Shown: piece by piece, positions 23,297 through 36,900 of the stretch
Layout of the letters: each line of letters starts with the position of its first letter
How positions within the stretch are numbered: position 1 is the first letter of the stretch
Source: Paramecium sonneborni
Lineage: Eukaryota > Ciliophora > Oligohymenophorea > Peniculida > Parameciidae
Direction: 5' to 3'
Assembly (NCBI GenBank): GCA_905182985.1
Contig: CAJJDN010000042.1
Coordinates: 376,097 to 440,096 of the forward strand
Length of the DNA: 64,000 nucleotides
The notes under the pieces: model-generated
What the model was told of the DNA's origin: nothing
Database searches by the model: none
What the model saw: the letters and a program-made list of their open reading frames with translations, nothing else
Made by a program: the position numbers and the translations under genes

Positions 23297-25911
23297 ATGG
23301 ATTAATTAAATTCATGGGGTTATTGTAATCCAACAAATTGGGAAGATAAATTGCCAAAACCTTATAAGTATTTAAGTTTATGATTAAGATAGATTCATAA
23401 ACAAAATCTTAAATACGATGATACTTAATGAAGTGTATAATAAAGTTTTTGAGATTGAAAAATATCGTTCAGATCCAAATTATGAAGGTCAATTAAGAAC
23501 ACTTCCTCCTTAGGGTGTTTTTGATATACCTTAATTAAGTTGCATAAGTCGAGATAGTTCAAGCAATTTAGTTGCAGCAGGAGATACTTAAGGAAATTTA
23601 ATGATATTAGATTTGAGTAAGAAACTAAGGATAGCTAAGAAAGAAACAAATGGGAAAAGAATAATGAAAGTTTGTTTGAGTAGTAGAGATCAAGCGATAG
23701 ATGATTATAAGAATGTTTGTGTGTAGAAAATAATAATAAATTTAGTATTGGAGTTGTTTAGCATAATGATCCAGTTGTATCTATATATAGATTCAGACCA
23801 TTAGAAAATAAATTGTTGCTTCATTATACAATTACATTATCAAAGGAGAAGAATGCAATAGGTGAATATCCAGTTGATGTAGACATAAGTTAATTTTCTT
23901 AATATATAACTGTTACATAATATAATGGAAGTGTAAAAGTATTTAGGATTCCAGATATAAAAATAGATTAACAATCTAATTCAAGTTAAATATCAAGCAA
24001 TAGTGTTGGAACTTAAAGTCCTAGACACTTATAGAGTTTATAGAGTCAATTTAAGCCATCTCCTATAAAAGGGAAAGAATAATCAATTGTGGCTCAGGTA
24101 CAATAATAGTAAGTTTAAACATCACCTATGGATATTGTATGTTCTGAATTGACAGATATGATCTATTATGTTAAATTTGATGGAATAAAGAAAACTCTTG
24201 ATTATAATGGAATAATAGCTAAAATTAAATAGGATTTGATAGCACCAAAAGAAGCTCCACCTGAAGAGAAGGTTGATCCAAAAAAGAAGGGTGCACCTGC
24301 TCCTAAAAAAGCAGTAGAAGTTGCACCTGTAGCAGTTGTAGAAGAAATACTATATGAAGAGAATGAAAATGGAACGACACCAAGTGATGAAGATTATCCA
24401 GAGTAAAAGTTTAGAGCAATGGTTGAATTTATTACTGAAAGATTTAGTATTCAAAATGGAAATAAAACATTTAATTCATATAAATAACATGAATGTATAA
24501 CAGGAATTGTTGTTGGTTGGACTAATACAAAAAGACTTGAAATACATCGTTTTACAAGTGCTAAAAGATCTGCACTACCAGAATATTTAAGTGCTTCTTT
24601 TGGATTACCATCTTAATAATTATTAAAGTAATAACCCACTATTACTGAAGTTCAAATTATTTATCCTTTGAATTGCATAGCTATGTCAAAATCTTCAGTA
24701 TATTTGGCTGCTGGTTTAGTATAAGGAAGTGTTTTTGTCTATGATTTGATTTTAGAATAAGAAAGATTTTATTTAGATAAACATATGTATAATTGTACTT
24801 AAATATAATTTTGTGATGATCATAGATTGGTTTCATCATCATATGATGGAGGGGTTAATATTTATGATTTAAAGGAAGGCAAATTGTTATGTAAGAGAAC
24901 TCATCAATTTAGAAAAGGAACTAAAGTCAAAATGGAAGAATAAAAATAAGGATTATGGAGAATTATTGGAATGAGTGTAAGTCATACTGGAATAGCAGCT
25001 GCTTTAGATGCCTAGCAAGAAGTTAGAATCTATGATGTTTGGCATGGTGAAAAAATTGCTAAGCTCACTCCTTAATAAGTTATGGATGATAAATTAAGAT
25101 AATGGGTTAACAATAAAGCTTTAGTTTCATGTTATAAAAATGAAATCTTAATCTCAGCTGACGTTCTCCAAGTTAATCAATATACAACTTTGCAAATTTT
25201 TAAAATATTTGATAATCTAGTTAATTTATTTCCTGGATTAGCCAATATTTATAGAAAAGGAATCGAAAAAGATAAAGTCATGAATCTTTTTGAAAAAATA
25301 CCAAAAAATGAATTACAAAATCCATAATTTGATATTCCTAATCTTTAAGGAAATGGAAATAATTAATTAAAAATTCCTGGATAAGAACATCGCCCAAGTT
25401 AATAAAGAGGAAGTTAACAAAGAGGAAGTCAATTAAGAATTGGGTATATTTTATATTAATAATTTTAAGATCATAACATGGTTCTCATAAAAGTGCCAAA
25501 TTACCTCCTGCTGCACCTTCAAGCATAAAGGGAGGTCCTATCTCTCTCATTAATTCATTACATAAATCTAATCATTCAGATTAATAAGTTGATTTTAATT
25601 CCTCTTTCAAAAGTTATTAAGCTTCTTCAATGTCTCATAGACTTTCCAAACAAAATTCAAAATAAGCTATACTTACTAAAGAAATGCTTCATCCTGAATA
25701 ATTCTTACTAGAAAAAGATAAAACTTCCATGCCTCTTTTAATAAAAGATGACACTAGTATGGTTGAACATTGTAGAAGTAGAAATTCTGAAAGATTAGTG
25801 AGAATTGAGAAGGTTAATAGTATGATCTAAAAAGTTGGATAACAATTAGCTTAAGAAGAGGAAAAGAAGAAGCTTCAAGAGCGTCATCGTTAATTATCTT
25901 CTGCTAAATGA
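23297..25911 (+). CDS. Large WD40/beta-propeller-type protein
   Basis: Four exons (introns 23368-23392, 23723-23745, 25444-25469) give 846 residues. Repeated blade-like segments are visible: SCISRDSSSNLVAAGDTQG, QYITVTQYNGSVKVFRI, NCIAMSKSSVYLAAGLVQG, HRLVSSSYDGGVNIYDLKEG and VSHTGIAAALDAQQEVRIYD. A charged Pro/Ala/Lys insertion (KKKGAPAPKKAVEVAPV) separates the two propeller halves. The last 150 residues are Ser/Gln-rich and end in a coiled coil. Such two-propeller proteins with a long linker are common among ciliary WD-repeat proteins, but the particular orthologue is not identified. The stop codon overlaps the start of the next gene (ATGA). Confidence 0.75.
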
Positions 25912-26334
25912 TTAATTAATTATGTATTTGTTGTAATGAGCCCAAAAAATATAAATGTCCTAAATGCGAAATGCCTTATTGTAGTGCTCCATGCTTCAAG
26001 CTTCACAATTGCAAACCTATTCTAAAGAAACCATAAATATAAGATTAAGAACCATTTAAAAGTGACTATATTGATGAAGAATATAAATTATCTAAAGAGA
26101 AATTAGAAATACTCAGTATATAATATAAACCTATAATCAATAGAAAGAAGTACAAAAATCAGAAAATTTGTTTCTAACAAGCGTCTTTAAAAATTACTGA
26201 TTCATATTGACAACAGCAAGTACAGATTTAAAGAATTAAACACTTGCATGTAAAATGATAAAGACTTTGAGGATTTTTGTACTTTAATGTTATCTGAAAT
26301 GGGACATATTGATGAGAATGGGCAATTTAAATGA
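25908..26334 (+). CDS. Small HIT-type zinc-finger protein
   Basis: Two exons (intron 26116-26143) give 132 residues. It starts MINQLCICCNE, and the first 40 residues form a complete zf-HIT: CICC, CPKC, YCSAPCFKLHNC. The rest is charged helix, ending CTLMLSEMGHIDENGQFK, resembling the short ZNHIT3-type proteins that act in snoRNP assembly; that equivalence is inference. No other in-frame ATG precedes the finger, so the start must be the ATG at 25908, which overlaps the TGA of the upstream gene by 4 nt. The downstream part of the frame is confirmed by the intron, without which a TGA would follow soon. Confidence 0.85.
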
Positions 26335-26477
26335 TCAGCCATAAAATATATTATTATAAAAAAAACTCATATTATTTTATCACACTCTATAATAATTCCA
26401 TTGGAATAATCTAGTTTATAAACAAAAGTTTAAGAAATTCTTAAATAAATAATAAAAACCATAATTTTTAGAGTCAA

Positions 26478-27344
26478 ATGATTCATTTTGTCGAAGTTGC
26501 TTTAATATGGGCATTACCAGCCATTTTAATTAACAAACTGATTTTCTATTTAGTTTATAAGATTGGAGGAAATCATGAATGTATAGTAGATGTAGCATAC
26601 TCTATAAGTCATTTAGTTGCAGGAGTAGTGTACTTTATATTTTCAACTATATCAGCTCCAGCAAAGATTGTAAAAATAATTTAAAATTTTAAGATCAATC
26701 TTGTTCTTGTTGCATTTTGGTCACTAAGACTTGGAGGATTCTTATGTGTGACAAGAGTAATAGCTGGATTTAAGGATGAAAGATATGATAATATTTTTAG
26801 TGAATACAATGCAGATAAATTCAAGAAAGATTTAATGGTTTTTGTGTAATTTATGTTCCAAGGATTAATTGTATTTGTCACTTCTATACCATTATATTTC
26901 TTGTTTCTAAATGATCTAACTTGGGAACCAGATAATTTTAATGGTTTGAATGTGATGAATTACATAGCCTTATCAATCATTCCTTTCAGTATTTGTTTAG
27001 AAGCTACTGCTGGTAAAAAAGTTAATAAATATTAAGATGTATAATTGGAGAGGTTTAAGAAATTAAAACAACAAGGTTTAATACCAAAAGAAGAATTAAT
27101 GGAAACTGGACTTTGGAGAAAGAGTCGTCATCCAAATTTATTTTTTGATTTAGTTACTTGGTTCTGTTTTGCTTTAGGAGCAATTTGTGATGCAATAAGT
27201 GTTTGTGCATTAATAGGACCTATTGCTTTATTTTGTGTTATGGAATTTCTCACTACTCCATTAACAGAAGCTCATATGAAAAAGAAAAGAGGAGAAGCAT
27301 ATGAATAGTATGTTTCTCGAACAAATAAATACTTGGTTATGTGA
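26478..27344 (+). CDS. DUF1295 / steroid 5-alpha-reductase-family membrane protein
   Basis: Intronless, 288 residues with about six hydrophobic segments. The C-terminal third contains GLWRKSRHPNLFFDLVTWF and EFLTTPLTEAHMKKKRGEAY, the conserved core of DUF1295 proteins and of the reductase/isoprenylcysteine-methyltransferase-like superfamily. Likely an endoplasmic-reticulum membrane oxidoreductase using NAD(P)H. The substrate (sterol or fatty acyl) cannot be told. Start chosen as the first ATG, directly before a membrane segment. The gap to the stop of the zinc-finger gene upstream is about 140 bp. Confidence 0.85.
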
Positions 27345-27371
27345 TGATCTTGATTTCTTGTATTATAATTA

Positions 27372-27869
27372 TCAAAAAAAACTAAGTTAATCTTTAGGGA
27401 ATGGGGTTTTAGTTGTTCTTATGATTTCACTTTTAGGATCTCCAGTTGTGATTGGATTTCTGGATAAATTATCTCTTGAATGAAGATCTGAAGTCTTTAA
27501 TTATTGTTTGTAAACTAAATCTGAATTTTAACCTGGTTCAGCAACTTTGATACAATGAGGTTTGAAAACCTATTCTTTTCGATTTTCTGAGAACTAAATT
27601 TTAGTACAATAATTATTTACATCAAAGACACTTGTAGCTTAATTACTAAACTAAGTTGTTTTTACAGTAGGTTTATGAAGTGGAGGTCCATTAGTAATTA
27701 AACTAGTTACTTAAAATAGTGGTGTTGCTAATCTTTCATTTTATTTATTCGCGCATTTTTCTTTTGCTGCTTAATATAGCATAATATCATTTTCCTTAAG
27801 AGGTTTATCAACTTAGTTCACTTATTGATTATTAAAACTCTAAGGAGTAGAAGCTTTAAATTAATTCAT
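27372..27869 (-). CDS. Unknown 165-residue protein
   Basis: Intronless frame, hydrophilic, rich in Asn, Gln, Thr and Pro, with no helix-rich stretch longer than about 20 residues, no signal peptide and no membrane segment. Short Pro/Thr motifs such as TNGPPLHKPTVKTTQF and RNPITTGDPKSE recall small microtubule-inner or axonemal proteins of ciliates, but this is only an impression. It ends 27 bp from the convergent DUF1295 gene, and its ATG is 91 bp from that of the divergent surface antigen. Confidence 0.65.
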
Positions 27870-27960
27870 TTTTTAAAAATTACTCTTATTATCCATTTTA
27901 GGTAGTTTGTTAATTAAATTATAAATAACTTCATATAAATATAAAAATATTATAATATAC

Positions 27961-30900
27961 ATGAAGTTATTATTACTATTTTTGTTGACATCTATTTTTG
28001 TAGTATAAAGTGAGACAACAAATATTAGTTTAAGTTCACCTTGTTCATGTACTTAACTTTTTGAATATGATTGCTACAGAAATTAAAATTGTGTTTGGAA
28101 TAAGCTTTTACTAAGATGTGAAATTAAATCAACAACAGAAGACACTAACACAAACACAAATACTAAAATAAGTTCATATTGTACTAAATTTGGATCTGAT
28201 AAATGCTGGTAAGAAGAAGGATGTGCTTACATTTTAAATGAATGTGTTTAATTTACATCATGTTCTAGTTATCCTTTTAGTGTTTAAGAACTTTGTTAGA
28301 TGGTTTCGAGTAAATGTATCACAGATGGTGAAAAATGTGTTGAACTAGCTGATTGTTACTAATATTCAACTCCTACATCTTGTGTTAAAAATTCAAAAGG
28401 AAAGTATTGCTTTTGGGATTAATATTGTCTCGATGCAACAGATTGTATCAAACTTCCACTTTCATTCAAAACAGATGCTTAATGTCGTGAATAACTCCCT
28501 TATTGTACAATTAATCCAAGAGGTGGATGTCAGGTCAGTGGATACAATTGTGAAGATCAAGAGTTTGAGATGTAATGCTATTATAATCAAAAATTGGGAT
28601 TATGTGCATGGGTTAATGGTAAATGTATGAATCGTTCATGTGAAACTGCTCCAAAATCTATAAGAACTGATGAAGCTTGTTAAGAATATTTTGAAGGCTG
28701 CACATTAATTGCAGAAGGAGGATGTAGACAAAGAACATAATGTAATGATGTGACAATTAAGGAATCTTGTACATATAGTGCTAATGGTTCTCTATGTTTT
28801 TGGAATGAAGGAAAGTGTTATGATAAAAAATGTGAAAATGCTCCTTAAAATATTATTTGTTCTAGTTTTTAAGAAAATTGTGTTCCAAAATCTGTAGGAG
28901 GTTGTATGAGTATCGGTGAGTGCTCAAAATATGATTTAGAAGAGAGTTGTAAGATAGATAAAGATAATAATAAATGTTTTTGGACAGGTAATTAATGTGT
29001 ATCACATACATGTGAGAGTGCCCCTTTAGAATATGTAACTCATGAATAATGTGCAACTTATAAAGAAGATTGCACAGTAAATAATAGTACATTTAAAGGT
29101 TGTTCATAGAGAACTTGTGACAATGCTCCAACGACTGCAACCACATTTCTTAGAACAAATTATGAATGCAATAAATATAAAGAAGGTTGCATAACAAAAT
29201 TAGGTGGAGGCTGTAAGTAATTAAATGAATGTAGTGATATTGATGTTGAAATAGGTTGTGTAGTTGATAAATATGGTAGAAATTGTTTTTTTTATAATGG
29301 TGAATGTGCATTAAGAATTTGTGAAAATGCTCCATTGTCTTTTAATAGTCATGAATAATGTTAGGAATTTAATATAGAATGTACAGTAGCACGGACAAAG
29401 ATTGGATGTGTTAAGATGGCATGTTAAGTTTTAACTTCATAAAGTACTTGTAAGGTAGATTTAAATGGTAATCGATGTTTTTGGACAGGTCTTTGTTATA
29501 CAAAGAGTTGTGCTAATGCTCCATTTGAATATGATTCAGATTTGAAATGCAAAAATTATCTTAGTTCATGTACGATAGCAAATAGTGGTCGTGGATGTAT
29601 AATTAGACCGAGTCAATGCAATTAATTAGTTCTTGAAGATTAATGTTATATAACATCAACAGGTTAAATTTGTGGATGGTTTGAAGGAGCATGTTATGAC
29701 AAAGCTTGTTTTACAGCACCTTATACTTCAGATTATGATACTTATGAAGAATGTGATAATTATTTAAGTGGATGCACTGTTGCAAGTGAAGGAAATGGAG
29801 GTTGTGTTCTTTTGGATTCATGCACAACTTATACAGCTTAAAGAAGTTGTCGATTTAATAATTTAAATTAACTTTGTGAATGGACTGGAAATGCTTGTTA
29901 TGATAAAGCATGCACTACAGCTCCTTAAAATGCTGATCATGATTCAAATGAAGAATGTGATGCTTATTTAACTGGATGTATTGTTGCTCCTAGTGGATAA
30001 GGATGTGTTTTAAAACCAAGTAGTTGTGGAATGATGAGTACAAATACTTAATGTACAGAAACATCTACAAATTCACTTGGAGGACCATGTGTTTGGGTTG
30101 GAACATGTGTGAATAGAACTTGCAATAATGCCCCTGTTTCCACTAGTTATGATACTCATGAAGAATGCTACACATTTTTATCTTCTTGCACGGTAGTTGC
30201 AAGTGGAATTGGAGGTTGTATGACATAATTAAGTACTTGTGGCTAATATACAACATTTAGATCATGTTAATTAGCATCAAATGGATAGAAATGTGCTTGG
30301 CAATATAATTAATGTTAAAATAGAATATGTTCATATGCTCCTGATACAGATTAATTTGATTCTGATTCAGAATGTTCTACTTTCCTTAGTTCTTGTACAG
30401 TAGTCAGGAGAATAAGTAATTTAGGTTGTACATCTAGATTAAGCTAATGTTAAGATCTTACAGAATAATAATGTATCAGTGATAGTAGTAATAATCTATG
30501 TACTTGGGATACAACTCTTGCTACTCCTCATTGTAAAACTAGATCTTGTTCATTAATGATTGGATACACTTATACATAATCAAATTGTAAGAATTGGTTA
30601 TAAGGTTGTGTTGTTGATAATGCTTCAACTCACATAAGTTGTATGGCCTAAAAAAACAGGTGCTATCAATATATTTATGAGGATAATTGTGAATATTCTA
30701 CTTCAGATGGTTACTGTACTTGGGATGGCTCATCTTGTGTTTCTCGAGATTGTACTACAACACAAAATATATCAGATTTTAATCACACAAATTGTAATAA
30801 TTGGTTATCTTAATGTACTGTTGCAGCTCCAACAAGTTGTATTTAAAAACCTACAAACTGTGCTGATTATGTTAATTATGATTAATGTTATAAGAATTAC

Positions 30901-33900
30901 TCAAATCATCCTTGTGCTTGGGTAGATGATGCATGTATTGAGAAGACATGCATTAATCATGGCTATTCAGTTACTGTATTTAGTTAAACTAATTGCAAAA
31001 ATTGGTTGTCTTCATGTTCTGCTAATCCAGGAAATACTGCTTGTGAAACTACAAGAACTTGTGCTAATTTTACAGGAAGTACATTTACTCATTCTGATTG
31101 CAATACATGGTTATCTGATTGTACAACTGATGGAAGTTAATGTATTAATAAAACATGTACTAATTATGGTTCAAATGTTACAACCTTCGATAATTCTACA
31201 TGTTCAACTTGGTTCAGTGAATGCACAAATGATGGATCAACTGCTTGTAAGAGTGCTAGAACTTGTTCCAATTATGGAATCAAAGTTACTATATTTAATC
31301 ATACTAATTGTACCACTTGGTTATCATCATGCACTAATACAAATTCAGCTTGTACAGCTAGAACTTGTACTAATTATGGATAAAATATTTTATTTTTTAC
31401 TCATGATACTTGTAATACTTGGTTATCATCATGTACTGTCACTTGGGATAAATTAGGTTGTGAAACTAAAACATGCACAAATTATGGTCAATAAGTTACT
31501 ACTTTTGATAATTCCAATTGTTCAACTTGGCTATCAGGATGTTAAGCTAATATAAATGCTACTGCTTGTGAATCAACCAATACTTGTCCTTCTGGAGCAT
31601 TTACAACTGTTGCTAATTGTAATAATTATCTAGAATCTTGTACATTTGTAAGTGCTGTAAGCACATCTTAATGTACTAATAAAGTTTGCACATCAACATC
31701 AGGTATAACAACATTTAATCATAAAACTTGTTCGAATTTTTATAAAATGTGTACAAGCAATTCAGGTTCAACTAATTGTGAATGGAGAACGTGTTATAAT
31801 CATAAAGGATTTATTTCTTATTTTTCTCATGTATCATGTGAAAATTGGTTGTTTTAATGCACAGCAAATAGTACAAATACAGGATGCACAGTAAAAACTT
31901 GTACTAATCATGGAGGTAATGTAACATCATTTACAAATACAGAATGTAACAAATGGCATCCTTCTTGTAATGGAACAGGTTCTGCATGTTAAGAAAGTAG
32001 GACATGTGCAAGTGCTCCAACAGGATATTAATATGAACATTCAAATTGTGAGGCATATTCTTTAAGTTGTACAAAAAATAATGCAACAACTTGTACTACT
32101 AAAACCTGCTCTAAAGCAAATTCAGTATTTTCCATTTTTAATCATGCTAATTGTTCAGAATGGTTAAGTAGTTGTACATCTGATGCAACTTATTCAGCCT
32201 GCACAGACAAAACTTGTACTAATTATAAAGATCAATTAAGTACAATAAGCCATGCAACATGTTCTGGTTGGTTATCAACTTGTACAAGCAACAAAGAAGG
32301 TACTGCTTGTGAAACAATATCTTGTTATAATCATGGATCTTAAGTTACTGTGATAGATAATACTAATTGTGGAAACTGGAAAAGTGGATGTGTTGGAGGA
32401 GGATCTACCTGCAGAAATACTACAAATACAGTTTGTGGGTCATATGTTGGAACTTTTAATCATCCAAATTGTACAAGTCATTTAAGTACATGTACTCATT
32501 CTGGAGGTACAAAATGCATAGTTAGAACATGTTAATTAGCATCTTAGGGCAACATTACAGTGTTCAATCATTAAAATTGTAGTGATTGGTATTTAGAATG
32601 TACAGCAAATTCAAATGGAAGTAGTTGTTAATATAGAACTTGTTATAATCATGGAGATTATATTGTTACATTTAATGCAAGTACTTGTTCTGGATGGCTT
32701 TATGGTTGCAATGTGAATTCAACGAATGATGGATGTATAAGTGAACGTACATGTAGTAATTATGGAGCTTATTTAACAGAATTCACTCATGAAACTTGTA
32801 GTAATTGGTTGAGTACATGTACAGTAGACTCTGGAAGTACAGCTTGCATAGATAGAACATGTACAAATTATGGAAGTAACGTGACTGTGTTTAATTATAC
32901 TAATTGTAATGCTTGGTTAGATGGATGTACTGGAACAGGTAGTTTTTGTGAAGCTAGATCTTGTAGTAATTTTTCAACTGGAGCCATTCCTTACACTGAA
33001 GCTAATTGTTATAAATGGTATTCTTATTGTAAAGTTAATAATTCTCTTACTGCTTGTATAAGTACACGTACATGTACTAATTATGCTGGTAATATAACTA
33101 CATTTGACCATTCAAATTGTAATAATTGGCTATCAGATTGCACTGTCGCATCAGATGGAAACAGTTGTGAAACTAAAACTTGTACTAATAGTAATATTAC
33201 TTCAGGGAATTTCAATTTAACTAATTGTAATTCATGGTTATCAGGATGTATAGCTAATAGTTCCGCAGACAATTGTGAGACTGTAAAAACTTGCGAAAAT
33301 GCAATATCTAATCTTACTACATTTGATCATTCAACTTGCTCAAGTTGGAAGAGTTCATGCACTTATGATAAAGCAGGAACTACTTCAACTGGAACAGCCT
33401 GTATTGAATTTATATGTTCTAATGCTTAATTGACTGCATTTAATCATTCTGATTGTTAAACCTACCATAGCAGTTGCACAGTAAATTCTACTGCTGATGG
33501 ATGCGTTGAGTTCATATGTACAAATGCTGTCAATTCTATTTCTACATTTACAGACGATGATTGCAAAAGCTATAAAGTTACATGTACTGTAAATAGTTCT
33601 GATAATAATTGCGAAGATAAAACTTGTGCTAATGCATCACGTACTTTGTCAAATACTATTTCAGATGGTAATTACAATCATGATGATTGTAATAATTGGT
33701 TACCATCCTGCACCATTAATAATTCAAGAAATGGATGTGAAACTATGACTTGCGCCAATGCATCAAACTCTAATGGCATTACTATTACTATAGACTAAGA
33801 TTTTAGTTGTACAAATAGTTGGATGTCTTCTTGTGATTTGCACACTTCAAATAGTTATTGTGTTGATAAGACATGTCTTACATTTAGGGATACATTATCA

Positions 33901-36900
33901 GCTTTAAATTGCGCTAGTTATTTATCTGGATGTACATATTATGGAAATTATGATAATACCACTTCTTGTACTTCTACAGTAAGAACATGTGCTAGTGCAG
34001 TTACAGCCCATGATAATGGTTATGACATTGTTAGTTAAGCTGGATGTAATTTATGGAAATCTGGCTGTGCTTATAGAGGCACAGGTAATTATGGCTGTGA
34101 AGAAAGAACATGTTCAAATTATGTAAGTGCAAATTAATCTAATCCAACATCTTATGCTTAATGTAATAGTTGGTTAGCTACTTGCACATATGATAATATT
34201 AATTAAATATGTGTAGAAAAAAACTGTTCTAACTTTTCTTAATCTTCACCATCCTAAAATAATTGTGTTGCTTGGAACCCTTAATGTACAATCAATTCAA
34301 CATCAACAGGTTGTGAAAAAAAAAATTGCACCAACTTTTCATACGTCTCTTAGGTCTTTAATGACACTGATTGTGAACTCTGGTGGTTTAATTGTAAAGC
34401 AAATTCAGCCAAAACTGCTTGTGTAGCAAGTTGCACTACAACTACTGTTACTACATTTAACTTTGAAAATTGTTAAAATTGGGATACTATGTGCTCAGTT
34501 AATAGCGATAACAATAATTGTGAAAAAAGAAGTTGTTTAAACCCTTAGCTAGCATCCTACACTGATACTACATGTTCAGAGTGGTTATCAACTTGTACAA
34601 ATAATGGAAATACAAGTTGTAAAGATAGAACGTGTTATAATTATTAAACAAATTTATTATTATTTTCATCAACCACTTGTGAAAATTGGTGGTCATTATG
34701 CACTAATTATAAAACTTAAGGTTGTATGCCTAAGAAATGTGAAAATTTTACAGGGACTGTTAATGATAGCAATTGTTAATCTTATCTATCCTATTGCATA
34801 GCAAATACAACAAAAACAAAATGTATAACTAAAAGAACATGTACAAATCATGGATCAGTAGTTACTACGTTTACGCATGTCAATTGTGAAAGCTGGAATA
34901 GTAATTGTACTAATAATAGTAATAATACCGCTTGCATTGAAAAAACTTGCAGTAATATAAATTTAAGTGCAGTAATTTAAATAAATTCATACACATGTAA
35001 TGCTTGGAAAACTAGTTGTGCATTTATTAATGGAAGTTGCACAGATAAGACTTGTACTAATTCAGAATTGGTTGGCAGTGATGTAACATAAACAAATTGT
35101 AGTGATTGGTTGCCATATTGTACAGCAAATAATGCTATTTGGCCATAATATTGCGAATTAAAGACTTGCTAAAATCATTCATTAGTAACAATAAGTTAAG
35201 CTAATTGTTAAAATTGGCTTTCTTATTGTAGTGTGAATTCTGCAGGAACAGCATGCATGACTCATCGAACATGTAGTAATTATGGAATAAATATTTTAAC
35301 ATTCAATCATATTAATTGTGAAGCCTGGATGTATTATTGTACAGTGAATAATGCAAATGATGGATGTATGAACAAAACTTGTTTTAATACTAATTTGACT
35401 GTTTTTAATGATTAAACTTGTGGATAATGGTTGAATACCTGTAAAGCCAATTCATCAAACACAGGATGTGAAATAAGAACTTGCACAAATTATGGTAATT
35501 AGTTAACAAGTTTTACTTCAGCAACATGTTCTTATTGGTTGTATTAATGTACAAATGATACAACAGTTGGTTGTAAGACTACTAGAACATGCACAAGTTA
35601 TAATAATGTAATATAAAATTTTTCATTGTAAACCTGCTCAGAATATTTAAGCACATGTGTTCCAGATCCAACAAAATCAACATGTTTAATAAGAACTTGT
35701 AGTAATGCTTAAGAATTACCTTCATATACACAATAAAATTGTTCAAATTGGTTGAATAGTTGCACTGTTAATTTAACTAATGATGGTTGTATAGATAGAA
35801 CATGCTAGAATGCATCTCTTTCCTTTTATAATTTTAATAGTTGTTCTAGTTGGTTAAGTTCTTGTACTGTTAATACAACAAATGATGGTTGCACTGAAAA
35901 GACATGTAGTAACAGCACAGTTATTTAATTTACATAAACTAATTGCACAGCTTGGTTAAGTACATGTACAAATGGTACAAATACTTGTATTAATAAAACA
36001 TGTTCAAATTATACTGGTACTATTAATCAAACAAATTGTATTGCTTGGTTACCTTATTGTTATGCTGATTCTACATCTTAAACTTAATGTTACAGTTTGA
36101 GAAATTGTTATAATCATAATTTAACTACATTTACTGTTGCTACATGTAGCTTATGGTCTCCATTATGTACTGTTAATACTACAAATAATGGATGTGTTGA
36201 AAAAACTTGTTATAATAATAATTTAACCAAATTTAGTCATGTCACTTGTTCAGATTGGTTATCAACATGTACTGTCAATATGGATGCGACTGGTTGTGAG
36301 ATTAGATCATGTACAAATTATGGAAATAATATTGCAGTATTTAATAATACAAATTGTAAAGCATGGTAAAAATATTGTAAAGTAACAACTTTGGCAAATG
36401 CTTGTGAACCAGTTACTTGTTGGAAAAATTCTGAAAGTGTATTTAATCATACTAATTGTTATACTCACTTGGATTAATGTACTGTTGCAGATTCAACATC
36501 TTGTGGATCAACAAGAACTTGCACTAATCATGGTAGTGCAGTAACTATTTTTAATCATGCAAATTGTTAATTTTGGTTAACTAAATGTACTGTAAATTCT
36601 GCAGGAACAGCTTGTGAAGAAATGACCTGTACAAATCATGGGATTTAAGTAACTAAATTTACTCATGCAAATTGTTAAAATTGGATATTTGATTGTACTG
36701 TTAATTCAACTGGTACAGATTGTGAATTAAAAACATGTTCTAATTATGGTGCTAATGTAGTTGTTTACACTCATGCTAATTGTTTTGCTTGGTTATCAAA
36801 TTGCACTGCAAATTCAACTAATAGTGCATGTATTAATAAAACATGTCTTAATACTACTGGAATTAGTACATGGACTTAGGCTAATTGTGAGTCATGGTTA

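Noticed and set aside
30677..31456. Leu/Ile/Val-rich open frames inside the surface antigen
   Set aside because: They are out-of-frame shadows of Cys- and Thr-rich codons. The antigen frame runs unbroken through them.
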